A stretch of 64,000 nt of DNA, taken from Fusobacterium_C necrophorum. Its GTDB lineage: Bacteria > Fusobacteriota > Fusobacteriia > Fusobacteriales > Fusobacteriaceae. The stretch lies in assembly GCF_900104395.1 (NCBI RefSeq), contig NZ_FMXX01000006.1, one strand, 5' to 3'. A program made the translations under genes and the position numbers. The notes beneath the pieces are model-generated. The model saw nothing but the letters and a program-made list of their open reading frames with translations, had not been told where the DNA came from and did no database searches. This document shows, in pieces, positions 34,566 through 42,463 of the stretch (the stretch's first letter is position 1; each line of letters starts with the position of its first letter).

Positions 34566-37235
34566 ATGATAGCAAATCTTTTAAAAGCCATTTTTGGGAC
34601 AAAAAATGAAAGAGAAATAAAAAGAATTCAAAAAACTGTAGCAAAAATCAACGCTTTAAGTGATGAATATTCTTCATTAAGTGATGAAGAATTAAGAAAA
34701 AAAACAGAAATTTTTAAAGAACGTTTACAAAAAGGAGAAACCTTAGATGACATTTTAGTAGAAGCTTTCGCAACAGTCCGAGAAGCTTCCACAAGAGTTT
34801 TAGGTTTAAGACATTACGATGTCCAATTGATTGGTGGAATTGTTCTTCATGAGGGTAAAATTACCGAAATGAAAACCGGGGAAGGAAAGACACTTGTTGC
34901 AACGGCTCCCGTGTACTTAAATGCTCTTTCCGGAAGAGGAGTCCATGTCATTACAGTCAATGATTATCTGGCAACCAGAGATAGGGAAATGATGGGAAGA
35001 GTCTATAGTTTTCTTGGCTTGACATCGGGAGTCATTGTCAATGGAATGTACGGAAAAGATAGAAGAGCCGCTTACCAATGTGATATTACCTATGGAACCA
35101 ACTCTGAATTCGGCTTCGACTACCTACGAGATAACATGGTAGCGAGTGTGGGAGAAAAAGTACAACGAGAACTGAATTACTGCATCGTCGACGAAGTCGA
35201 TTCCATTCTGATTGATGAAGCCAGAACTCCTCTTATTATTTCCGGAGCCAGCTCCGATACGATTAAATGGTATCAAGTGGCTTATCAAGTCGTATCTTTA
35301 TTAAATCGTAGTTATGAAACAGAAAAAATTAAAAATATCAAAGAAAAAAAAGAAATGAATATCCCTGATGAAAAATGGGGAGATTACGAAGTAGATGAAA
35401 AGGCAAAAAATATTGTACTGACAGAAAAAGGAGTTAGTAAAGTTGAAAAATTATTAAAACTGGATAACTTATATTCCCCTGAAAATGTAGAAATTACACA
35501 TTATATCAATCAAGCTTTAAAGGCGAAAGAATTATTCAAGCGAGATCGTGACTATTTGGTACGAGATACCGGTGAAGTCGTTATTATTGATGAATTTACA
35601 GGAAGAGCCATGGAAGGAAGACGTTATTCTGACGGATTACATCAAGCCATTGAAGCGAAAGAAGATGTTAGAATTGCCGGGGAAAACCAAACCTTGGCGA
35701 CAATCACTCTACAAAACTATTTCAGAATGTATCAAAAATTATCAGGAATGACCGGAACTGCCGAAACGGAAGCCACTGAATTTGTTCATACCTACGGATT
35801 GGAAGTTGTGGTCATTCCTACCAATGAACCGGTGATTCGAAAAGATCACAGCGATTTGGTATATAAAACAAAAGAAGAAAAATTAGAAGCCATCATTGCA
35901 AAAATAGAAGAGCTGTATCAAAAAGGACAACCGGTATTAGTAGGAACCGTTTCTATCCAAAGCTCTGAGGAATTATCCGATTTGATTCATAAAAAAGGAA
36001 TTCCTCATAATGTATTAAATGCAAAATACCATGCTCAAGAAGCGGAAATTGTAGCTCAAGCGGGAAGAAAAAATTCCGTAACCATAGCTACAAATATGGC
36101 GGGAAGAGGAACGGATATTATGCTGGGAGGAAATCCCGAATTTCTGGCAATTCATGAGTTGGGAAGTCGAGAAGCTGAAAATTATCTTGAAGTTTTCGCA
36201 AAATATGTAAAACAATGCGAAGAAGAAAGAAAGGAAGTCTTGTCTTTAGGAGGGCTTTATATTCTTGGAACGGAACGACACGAGTCAAGACGGATCGACA
36301 ATCAATTGCGAGGACGTTCCGGAAGACAGGGAGATCCCGGAGAGTCTCAATTTTTCTTATCCTTAGAAGATGATTTGATGCGTCTGTTCGGTTCCGATCG
36401 TGTAAAAGCGGTGATGGAAAAATTAGGTCTTCCTCATGGAGAGCCTATCACTCACAGTATGATTAACAAAGCAATTGAAAATGCACAAACGAAAATCGAA
36501 TCACGAAACTTCGGTATTCGTAAAAATCTGTTGGAATTCGACGATGTTATGAACAAGCAAAGAACTGCCATCTATGCAAGCAGAAATGAAGCTTTGGTAA
36601 AAGAAGATTTGAAAGAAAATATTCTATCCATGCTACATGATGTCATCTACACAAAAACTTTTCAGTTCCTACAAGGAGAAGTCAAAGAAGATTGGGATAT
36701 TCAAGCTCTTGCCAAATACCTTGCAGAACGGTTTGACTATGTCATAGAAGATGAAAAAGAATATATGGCAATGAATGTGGAAGACTATGCCGCTCTTTTG
36801 TATGACCGCTTGGCTTCCGCCTATGAAGAAAAAGAAAATCGTATCGGCTCTGAAGTCATGAGAAAAATTGAAAAATACATTTTATTCGAAGTCGTAGATG
36901 CTCGTTGGAGAGAACATTTGAAGGCTTTGGACGGATTACGAGAAGGAATTTATCTAAGAGCCTACGGTCAAAAAAATCCTGTCACGGAATATAAATTAAT
37001 TTCGAGTGAAATTTACGAAAAAATGTTGGAAACCATTCAGGAAGAAATTACTTCTTTCCTATTTAAAATTGTCATTAAGACGGAAGAGTCGGAAAGACTA
37101 GAAGAAATTTCTCCTAAAAAAGCGGAAAAAATTCAATTTATCCCTAAACACCCAAAAGAAATGACTCCGGAAGACAAATGTTCTTGCGGAAGTGGAAAAA
37201 AATATAAAAATTGTTGCGGAAGAGTTAAAAAATAG
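34566..37235 (+). CDS. secA: Preprotein translocase ATPase SecA
   Basis: Motor of the Sec pathway, driving unfolded preproteins through SecYEG. 889 residues. Visible: EMKTGEGKTLVATAPVYLNA (Walker A), VDEVDSILIDEARTPLIISG (Walker B region), GTDIMLGGNPE, GGLYILGTERHESRRIDNQL and the C-terminal zinc and SecB-binding motif CSCGSGKKYKNCC. All landmarks are intact. It is preceded by AAGGAAG; a lipoprotein gene follows 20 nt after it. Confidence 0.97.
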   Translation: MIANLLKAIFGTKNEREIKRIQKTVAKINALSDEYSSLSDEELRKKTEIFKERLQKGETLDDILVEAFATVREASTRVLGLRHYDVQLIGGIVLHEGKITEMKTGEGKTLVATAPVYLNALSGRGVHVITVNDYLATRDREMMGRVYSFLGLTSGVIVNGMYGKDRRAAYQCDITYGTNSEFGFDYLRDNMVASVGEKVQRELNYCIVDEVDSILIDEARTPLIISGASSDTIKWYQVAYQVVSLLNRSYETEKIKNIKEKKEMNIPDEKWGDYEVDEKAKNIVLTEKGVSKVEKLLKLDNLYSPENVEITHYINQALKAKELFKRDRDYLVRDTGEVVIIDEFTGRAMEGRRYSDGLHQAIEAKEDVRIAGENQTLATITLQNYFRMYQKLSGMTGTAETEATEFVHTYGLEVVVIPTNEPVIRKDHSDLVYKTKEEKLEAIIAKIEELYQKGQPVLVGTVSIQSSEELSDLIHKKGIPHNVLNAKYHAQEAEIVAQAGRKNSVTIATNMAGRGTDIMLGGNPEFLAIHELGSREAENYLEVFAKYVKQCEEERKEVLSLGGLYILGTERHESRRIDNQLRGRSGRQGDPGESQFFLSLEDDLMRLFGSDRVKAVMEKLGLPHGEPITHSMINKAIENAQTKIESRNFGIRKNLLEFDDVMNKQRTAIYASRNEALVKEDLKENILSMLHDVIYTKTFQFLQGEVKEDWDIQALAKYLAERFDYVIEDEKEYMAMNVEDYAALLYDRLASAYEEKENRIGSEVMRKIEKYILFEVVDARWREHLKALDGLREGIYLRAYGQKNPVTEYKLISSEIYEKMLETIQEEITSFLFKIVIKTEESERLEEISPKKAEKIQFIPKHPKEMTPEDKCSCGSGKKYKNCCGRVKK

Positions 37236-37255
37236 ATTTAATTAGGAGGTTATCC

Positions 37256-37996
37256 ATGAAAAAATTACTTATGATTTCGGCCCTATCTATGATATTAGTA
37301 GCCTGTGGTGGAGCCGTAAAAGAAAAAGATTTAGTACAAAAATATCAGTTAACACCAAATTCGGCAGTACATTGGGATCAAACCATGATACAAGTTATTC
37401 CGGCAGAAGCCAAGCTTGCTGATTGGTATGGAAATGAAAATCCTATCAACTATTTACAAAAAACAGGAAAAATGAAAGAAAAAGATTTCAATTTCTTGGT
37501 TTCTCTGTCTCAAAAAAAGGCGGAACAAATTTCCAAAGATGAATACGAACAATTTTTAGATTTGTTAACCTCTTATGTGAATTCCTTACCTCGTAAATTT
37601 TTCTTATCCAATACCAATATTAAAGATCCGAAAGGATTGGTAAAACTGATGGTGAGGGAAAGTAATTCCACTTTGGACAATCCTTCTCGTTATATCAAGG
37701 AAAACATTGCTTCTCCGGAAGAATGGAAACAAATTGTAACATTTGCTTCTCAAGATGATTTAAGTGAAAAAGATGTTAAAAAATTGAGGAAAATCTTAAA
37801 CTCTTTCATCAAAGATCCGGAATTGTACAATCCGGAAGTTTGGTATCGAAGAGAGGTTTCCGAACGAATGTTGGAATTAAGCAATATGCAAAAAGCTGGG
37901 AATTTAACAAAAATGGAACAAAATAATATCAATGCGAAAGCACTATATCTTGCATATCCGGAATACTTTTCAAAATTAGACAAATGGGATAAATAA
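37256..37996 (+). CDS. Putative lipoprotein of unknown function
   Basis: 246 residues. Lipoprotein signal peptide with lipobox LVAC (acylated C17) after a short hydrophobic run. The mature part is hydrophilic and mostly helical with no cysteine-rich or enzymatic motif I recognise. It lies 20 nt downstream of secA and ends at a strong terminator, so it is the last gene of that transcript. Expected location is the inner or outer membrane, periplasmic side. Confidence 0.75.
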   Translation: MKKLLMISALSMILVACGGAVKEKDLVQKYQLTPNSAVHWDQTMIQVIPAEAKLADWYGNENPINYLQKTGKMKEKDFNFLVSLSQKKAEQISKDEYEQFLDLLTSYVNSLPRKFFLSNTNIKDPKGLVKLMVRESNSTLDNPSRYIKENIASPEEWKQIVTFASQDDLSEKDVKKLRKILNSFIKDPELYNPEVWYRREVSERMLELSNMQKAGNLTKMEQNNINAKALYLAYPEYFSKLDKWDK

Positions 37997-38008
37997 TTCA
38001 AGAAAGAA

Positions 38009-38040
38009 AAGAGGATGCTACAATCCTCTTTTTTTCTTTT
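38009..38040 (+). terminator. Terminator after the lipoprotein gene
   Basis: AAGAGGAT (38009-38016) and ATCCTCTT (38023-38030) with a 6-nt loop, followed by TTTTTCTTTT. Strong intrinsic terminator. Confidence 0.85.
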
Positions 38041-38074
38041 GATTCATTTACTCAGAAAGGAGGATGGAGTAGAT

Positions 38075-38893
38075 ATGAAAGTAGATTTACATCTTCACAG
38101 TACTGCCTCTGATGGAAGTTTCTCTCCAAAACAGATCGTGCAATTGGCAATAATGAAAAAAATGAGAGCAATCGCTTTGACTGACCATGACACAATAGAT
38201 GGTCTCTTGGAAGCAAAATGTGAAGCAGAAAAATGGGGATTGGAGTTCGTCATGGGAATCGAATTTTCTACCTACTGGAAAAATCATGAAGTTCATATCT
38301 TAGGATATTTTCTAAACCTAGAAGATACCCGCTTTGTCCAAGCGATTGAAAATTTAAAATTCCTAAGAGAAGAGAGAAATAAAAAAATAATACAGCTTCT
38401 ACAAAATTATGATATAATATTGAATATGACTTCTTTACAAGAAAAATATCCAAATCAAAGTATCGGAAGAGTTCATATTGCAAAGGAAATGATAGAACAG
38501 GGAAGGGTGAAAGATATGAAGGAAGCCTTTTCCAAATATTTAGCTCAGGGAGGCTTAGCCTATGTTGAAAAAGAGGGACTAACTCCTCATATGGCGGTGC
38601 AGCTCTTAAAAGAAAATTCCGCTTTTTCTTCCTTAGCTCATCCCAAATTCATTTCAAAAGACGAAAACGAAATTTTACAATTAATACAAGAATTAAAAAA
38701 TATAGGTTTAAATGCGATTGAAGCAAATTATGCCGGCTTTAAATCCTATGAAATTCGTAAATATCGTTCTTGGGCAAAAACATTCGACTTATTGGTAACA
38801 GGAGGCTCCGATTTTCATGGAAGCAATCGAAAAAATATTGAAATCGGAATGCAAGGCTTGGATTATAGTCAATTTAATAAATTTAGGAGGTAA
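38075..38893 (+). CDS. PHP domain phosphoesterase (YciV/RNase AM-like)
   Basis: 272 residues from the ATG at 38075, chosen because the protein then begins directly with MKVDLHLHSTASDGSFS, the canonical PHP start, and a ribosome site (AAAGGAGG, with GGAG nearer) precedes it; the open frame extends 20 codons further upstream into the terminator. Metal ligands: H6 and H8, LTDHDTIDG, GIEFST, SLAHPKF and GSDFHG. Resembles the YciV/TrpH family, whose E. coli member hydrolyses 3',5'-bisphosphonucleotides and trims RNA 5' ends. hldD follows immediately. Confidence 0.85.
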   Translation: MKVDLHLHSTASDGSFSPKQIVQLAIMKKMRAIALTDHDTIDGLLEAKCEAEKWGLEFVMGIEFSTYWKNHEVHILGYFLNLEDTRFVQAIENLKFLREERNKKIIQLLQNYDIILNMTSLQEKYPNQSIGRVHIAKEMIEQGRVKDMKEAFSKYLAQGGLAYVEKEGLTPHMAVQLLKENSAFSSLAHPKFISKDENEILQLIQELKNIGLNAIEANYAGFKSYEIRKYRSWAKTFDLLVTGGSDFHGSNRKNIEIGMQGLDYSQFNKFRR

Positions 38894-38895
38894 TC

Positions 38896-39894
38896 ATGAT
38901 TGTTGTAACGGGTGCAGCGGGAATGATTGGAAGTGCTGTCGTATGGAAGTTAAATGAAATGGGGATTCATGATATTCTGTTAGTCGATAAATTACGAAAT
39001 GAAGATAAATGGCTAAATATTCGAAAAAGAGATTATCGTGATTGGATGGATCGGGACTGCTTTTTGGATTGGCTTTTTCAAGATGCGGAAGCCAATGAAA
39101 TTACTGCCATTGTACATATGGGAGCTTGCTCTGCTACCACCGAAACCGATGGAGACTATTTAATGGAAAATAACTATGGATATACCAAGGCTCTTTGGGA
39201 TTATTGTTCTCAAAGAAATATTCGCTTTATCTATGCTTCCTCTGCAGCAACCTATGGAGCGGGAGAAAAAGGATATAACGATGAGGTCGGTCCTGAAGAA
39301 TTAAAATCTTTACAACCTTTAAATAAATACGGATATTCCAAAAAACGTTTTGATGATTGGGCATTCAAACAAAAAATGCAACCCAGTACATGGGCAGGTT
39401 TGAAATTCTTCAATGTCTACGGTCCTCAAGAATATCATAAAGGACGTATGGCCTCTATGGTATTTCACAGCTTTTGCCAATACAAAAAAACCGGAAAGGT
39501 AAAATTATTCCAATCCCATAAAGAAGGATATGAAGACGGAGGACAATTACGTGATTTTGTCTATCTGAAAGATGTTGTCGATATTATTTATTATATGCTT
39601 ACCCAAGATTTTTCTTCCGGTATCTACAATATTGGAACTGGAAAAGCCAGAAGTTTTTTAGATTTAGCAATGGCAACCATAAGAGCCGCTTCCGGAAAAG
39701 AAGATATTCAGGTTTCCGATGTAATCGAATTTATCCCTATGCCGGAAGATTTAAGAGGAAAGTATCAATATTTTACGCAAGCCACGATGGAGAAACTAGC
39801 CAAAACAAGCTATCCCTTACATATGCACAGCTTAGAAGAAGGGGTCAAAGATTATGTCCAAAATTATCTAAGTCAAGAAGATGCATATTTGTAG
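38896..39894 (+). CDS. hldD: ADP-L-glycero-D-manno-heptose 6-epimerase
   Basis: Last step in the activated heptose supply for the LPS inner core. Short-chain dehydrogenase/extended fold: NADP-binding VTGAAGMIGS at the N-terminus, HMGACSATTETDGDYLMENN and SSAATYG, and the catalytic YGYSKKRFDDW. The FFNVYGPQEYHKGRMASM type segment typical of HldD is also present. 332 residues, slightly longer than E. coli (310). RBS AGGAGG. Its presence implies a heptose-containing LPS core. Next gene uppP starts 9 nt later. Confidence 0.92.
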   Translation: MIVVTGAAGMIGSAVVWKLNEMGIHDILLVDKLRNEDKWLNIRKRDYRDWMDRDCFLDWLFQDAEANEITAIVHMGACSATTETDGDYLMENNYGYTKALWDYCSQRNIRFIYASSAATYGAGEKGYNDEVGPEELKSLQPLNKYGYSKKRFDDWAFKQKMQPSTWAGLKFFNVYGPQEYHKGRMASMVFHSFCQYKKTGKVKLFQSHKEGYEDGGQLRDFVYLKDVVDIIYYMLTQDFSSGIYNIGTGKARSFLDLAMATIRAASGKEDIQVSDVIEFIPMPEDLRGKYQYFTQATMEKLAKTSYPLHMHSLEEGVKDYVQNYLSQEDAYL

Positions 39895-39903
39895 GAGGTT
39901 GAT

Positions 39904-40725
39904 ATGAATCCATTTTTCATTATTATTATCTTAGCTGTTGTCGAAGGATTGACAGAATTTTTACCGGTAAGTAGCACAGGACATATGATTTTAGCAGAAT
40001 TCTTCTTAGGAAAAAACAGCTTTCGTCAAGAATTTATGAATCATTTTTTAATTATTGTTCAATTGGGTGCCATTTTGGCAGTTGTGTTTTTTTCTTGGAA
40101 AAAACTGAATCCTTTCAGCAGATCCAAAGAAGAATTTCGAAAAAAATTTCAATTGTGGGCCAAAATTATTGTTGGAGTTTTTCCAGCTGCGGTAATCGGT
40201 CTTCTCTTTGATGACTATATCGAACAACATTTCATGAATAATATTTATATCGTCATTTTTACTTTAATTTTCTATGGGGTTTTGCTCATGGGAATTGAGC
40301 ATCATCACAAAAAAACAGCTATGAAAGTTCGTTATGGAAATTTCCGAAAATTACGTTACCGTACCGCTCTCTTCATTGGATGTTTTCAATGTCTGGCTAT
40401 GATTCCCGGAACTTCCCGTTCCGGAGCTACGATTATCGGAGCTCTGCTATTAGGAGTTTCCAGACCTCTAGCAACGGAATTTTCTTTTTATCTGGCGATT
40501 CCTACTATGTTCGGAGCAAGCCTATTAAAACTTTTAAAGGGAGGCATTGTTTACACAAAACAAGAATGGTACTACTTAGGAATAGGAACTTCCATTGCCT
40601 TTCTGGTAGCATATATTGTCATCAGTTGGTTTATGAACTACATTCAAAAAAGAGATTTTTCTTTATTTGGTTGGTACCGAATTTTACTGGGTATTATTGT
40701 TTTAGTGATTTATTTATTGGGGTAA
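39904..40725 (+). CDS. uppP: Undecaprenyl-diphosphatase
   Basis: Membrane enzyme recycling the undecaprenyl carrier lipid for peptidoglycan and O-antigen synthesis; also linked to bacitracin resistance (BacA). Catalytic segments EGLTEFLPVSSTGHMIL (residues 14-30) and PGTSRSGATI are present, with eight hydrophobic helices. Length 273 is standard. AGGAGG precedes the ATG. Confidence 0.95.
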   Translation: MNPFFIIIILAVVEGLTEFLPVSSTGHMILAEFFLGKNSFRQEFMNHFLIIVQLGAILAVVFFSWKKLNPFSRSKEEFRKKFQLWAKIIVGVFPAAVIGLLFDDYIEQHFMNNIYIVIFTLIFYGVLLMGIEHHHKKTAMKVRYGNFRKLRYRTALFIGCFQCLAMIPGTSRSGATIIGALLLGVSRPLATEFSFYLAIPTMFGASLLKLLKGGIVYTKQEWYYLGIGTSIAFLVAYIVISWFMNYIQKRDFSLFGWYRILLGIIVLVIYLLG

Positions 40726-40734
40726 AAAAAATTT

Positions 40735-40971
40735 ATGCTGTTATTTAAATCAAAGCAAAATAAAAAATTCTTTGCATTTGCAATTCCTATTTTCTTAGAA
40801 TTAACTTTAGTAAACGTCATTGGAAATATTGATACGATTATATTGTTTCTGTTCTCTTTTCTCTTAGCACTCGCTTATATAATTTTTTAGAAACAAATTT
40901 TTACTTTTATGAAATTATCAAAAAAGTTGATAGAAATCGTAAAATATTATTTTTGGAAAAGTCAAAAATAA
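40735..40971 (+). pseudogene. Remnant of a MATE-family efflux gene
   Basis: A 51-codon frame (40735-40890) begins with MLLFKSKQNKKFFAFAIPIF and continues LELTLVNVIGNIDTI, which closely resembles the first helix of MATE multidrug exporters (usually about 450 residues). It then runs into an unrelated hydrophobic tail and stops. A second short frame (40909-40971), ending YYFWKSQK, could be the far C-terminus. Most of the gene is therefore missing, by an internal deletion. There is no proper ribosome site. The remaining gap up to 41057 holds only the promoter of the next gene. Confidence 0.55.
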
Positions 40972-41003
40972 GAAACAAAAAGCTTTATTTCTTAGTATCA
41001 TTA

Positions 41004-41012
41004 TGCTATAAT
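41004..41012 (+). promoter_or_regulatory. Extended -10 of the aminotransferase gene
   Basis: TGCTATAAT (TATAAT at 41007-41012), 45 nt before the ATG; weak -35. Confidence 0.5.
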
Positions 41013-41057
41013 GAATACTAAATATTTACATAGTTTATCATAGCAAGGAGGAAGGAT

Positions 41058-42275
41058 ATGAAAATATCAAAAAGAGCAGAAGAAATGGGATATTCCCCGA
41101 TTCGTAAACTAATCCCATATGCAGATGAAGCAGAAAAACGTGGAATTAAAGTATATAAGTTAAACATCGGGCAACCGAATATTGTAACTCCGGACTCTTT
41201 TTTTGAGGGTCTGCACAGTTATAAAGAAAAAATCGTAAAATATTCCGATTCCAGAGGAATTCCCTCTTTATTGGACAGCTTTGTCAGAAGTTACTCTCAA
41301 AGTGGAATTGAACTGGAAAAAGAGGATATTTTGATTACACAGGGAGGAAGTGAAGCCATTTTTTTCACCCTAATGGCGATTTGTGATGAGGGAGATGAAG
41401 TCTTAGTACCGGAGCCTTTCTATTCCAATTACAGCAGTTTCTCAAGATTTGCCGGGGCAAAAGTAGTTCCTATCGCAACAAGTATTGAAACCGGTTTCCA
41501 TCTGCCTGACAAAAAAGAAATTGAAACTCTTATCACTCCCAAGACGAGAGCCATTCTTTTTTCCAACCCGGTAAACCCGACAGGTACCGTCTTCACGGAA
41601 AAAGAAATTCGAATGATTGGAGAATTAGCAATTGAACATGATTTATACATCATCGGAGATGAAGTATATCGACAATTTGTCTATGACGAAGAAACAGAAT
41701 TTTTATCTATTATGAAATTGGATCATTTGCAAGACCGTGTTGTCATCGTGGATAGCATCTCAAAACACTACAGTGCCTGTGGTGCCAGAATCGGTTTAAT
41801 CGCAAGTAAAAATCATGAATTGATGGCTCAAATTTTAAAATTTTGTCAAGCCAGATTATGCGTTTCTACCATAGAACAACATTCTGCTGCAAATCTTATC
41901 AATACCATGAACAGTTATTTTGAGGACGTAAAATTAAAGTATAAGAATCGTAGAGATTTATTATTCAGCTATTTAAGCAGAATTCCCGGTGTAGTTTGTT
42001 CCAAACCAGAAGGAGCTTTTTATATCATTGCAAAACTTCCAGTAGATGACTCTGAGAAATTTGCAAAATGGTTGTTGACAGACTATTCTTACGAAAATAT
42101 GACTCTTCTGATTGCCCCCGGACCCGGTTTCTATATGAGTCCCGGAAAAGGAAGACAAGAAGTGCGTTTCTCTTTCTGTACTAATGTAGATGATATTGAA
42201 AATGCCATGATCGTATTAAAAAGAGCTTTGGTGGAATATCAAAGATTATTTTTAACAGATCAGAAGGCTCAATAA
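41058..42275 (+). CDS. Class I/II PLP-dependent aminotransferase
   Basis: 405 residues of fold-type I aminotransferase. The PLP lysine is K236 in VDSISKHYSACG; NPVNPTGTVF (170-179) and GDEVYRQFVY are the other cofactor-binding landmarks, and the C-terminal RFSFC carries the substrate-carboxylate arginine. Closest in feel to aspartate or aromatic aminotransferases of the AspC group, but the amino donor cannot be fixed from sequence. AAGGAGGAAGG precedes the ATG. Single gene with its own promoter and a terminator. Confidence 0.85.
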   Translation: MKISKRAEEMGYSPIRKLIPYADEAEKRGIKVYKLNIGQPNIVTPDSFFEGLHSYKEKIVKYSDSRGIPSLLDSFVRSYSQSGIELEKEDILITQGGSEAIFFTLMAICDEGDEVLVPEPFYSNYSSFSRFAGAKVVPIATSIETGFHLPDKKEIETLITPKTRAILFSNPVNPTGTVFTEKEIRMIGELAIEHDLYIIGDEVYRQFVYDEETEFLSIMKLDHLQDRVVIVDSISKHYSACGARIGLIASKNHELMAQILKFCQARLCVSTIEQHSAANLINTMNSYFEDVKLKYKNRRDLLFSYLSRIPGVVCSKPEGAFYIIAKLPVDDSEKFAKWLLTDYSYENMTLLIAPGPGFYMSPGKGRQEVRFSFCTNVDDIENAMIVLKRALVEYQRLFLTDQKAQ

Positions 42276-42316
42276 AAAAATTTTTTTACTATAGAACTAT
42301 ATTTGATAGAAATGAT

Positions 42317-42356
42317 AAGGATTACATACTGCTTTCGCAGAACGCAATCCTTTTTT
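42317..42356 (+). terminator. Terminator after the aminotransferase gene
   Basis: AAGGATT (42317-42323) and AATCCTT (42346-42352) form the base; an inner hairpin CTGC-tttc-GCAG sits within. TTTTTT overlaps the base. Confidence 0.75.
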
Positions 42357-42391
42357 CTTTTCCACAGCTTTTCTTCCCCAAAATTTTATTA

Positions 42392-42420
42392 TTGACAGTT
42401 CTGATAAACTATGTTATGAT
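42392..42420 (+). promoter_or_regulatory. Promoter of the metal ATPase gene
   Basis: -35 TTGACA (42392-42397), 17-nt spacer, -10 TATGAT (42415-42420), preceded by TGT. Start point near 42427, inside the downstream operator. Confidence 0.8.
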
Positions 42421-42424
42421 TTAA

Positions 42425-42446
42425 ATACTATAGGGGGGTATACTAT
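42425..42446. promoter_or_regulatory. CsoR/RcnR/FrmR-type operator
   Basis: ATACTATA-G6-TATACTAT: a central run of six G (42433-42438) between AT-rich, nearly dyad-symmetric arms. This is the operator form used by the DUF156 family of repressors (CsoR, RcnR, FrmR). It covers the predicted start point of the metal ATPase gene. The repressor is not encoded in this window. Which signal is sensed cannot be told from the site. Confidence 0.6.
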
Positions 42447-42463
42447 GAATTAGGAGGGAATTT

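Noticed and set aside
38015..38074. Upstream start of the PHP protein
   Set aside because: It begins within the preceding terminator hairpin; the canonical PHP N-terminus starts at 38075.
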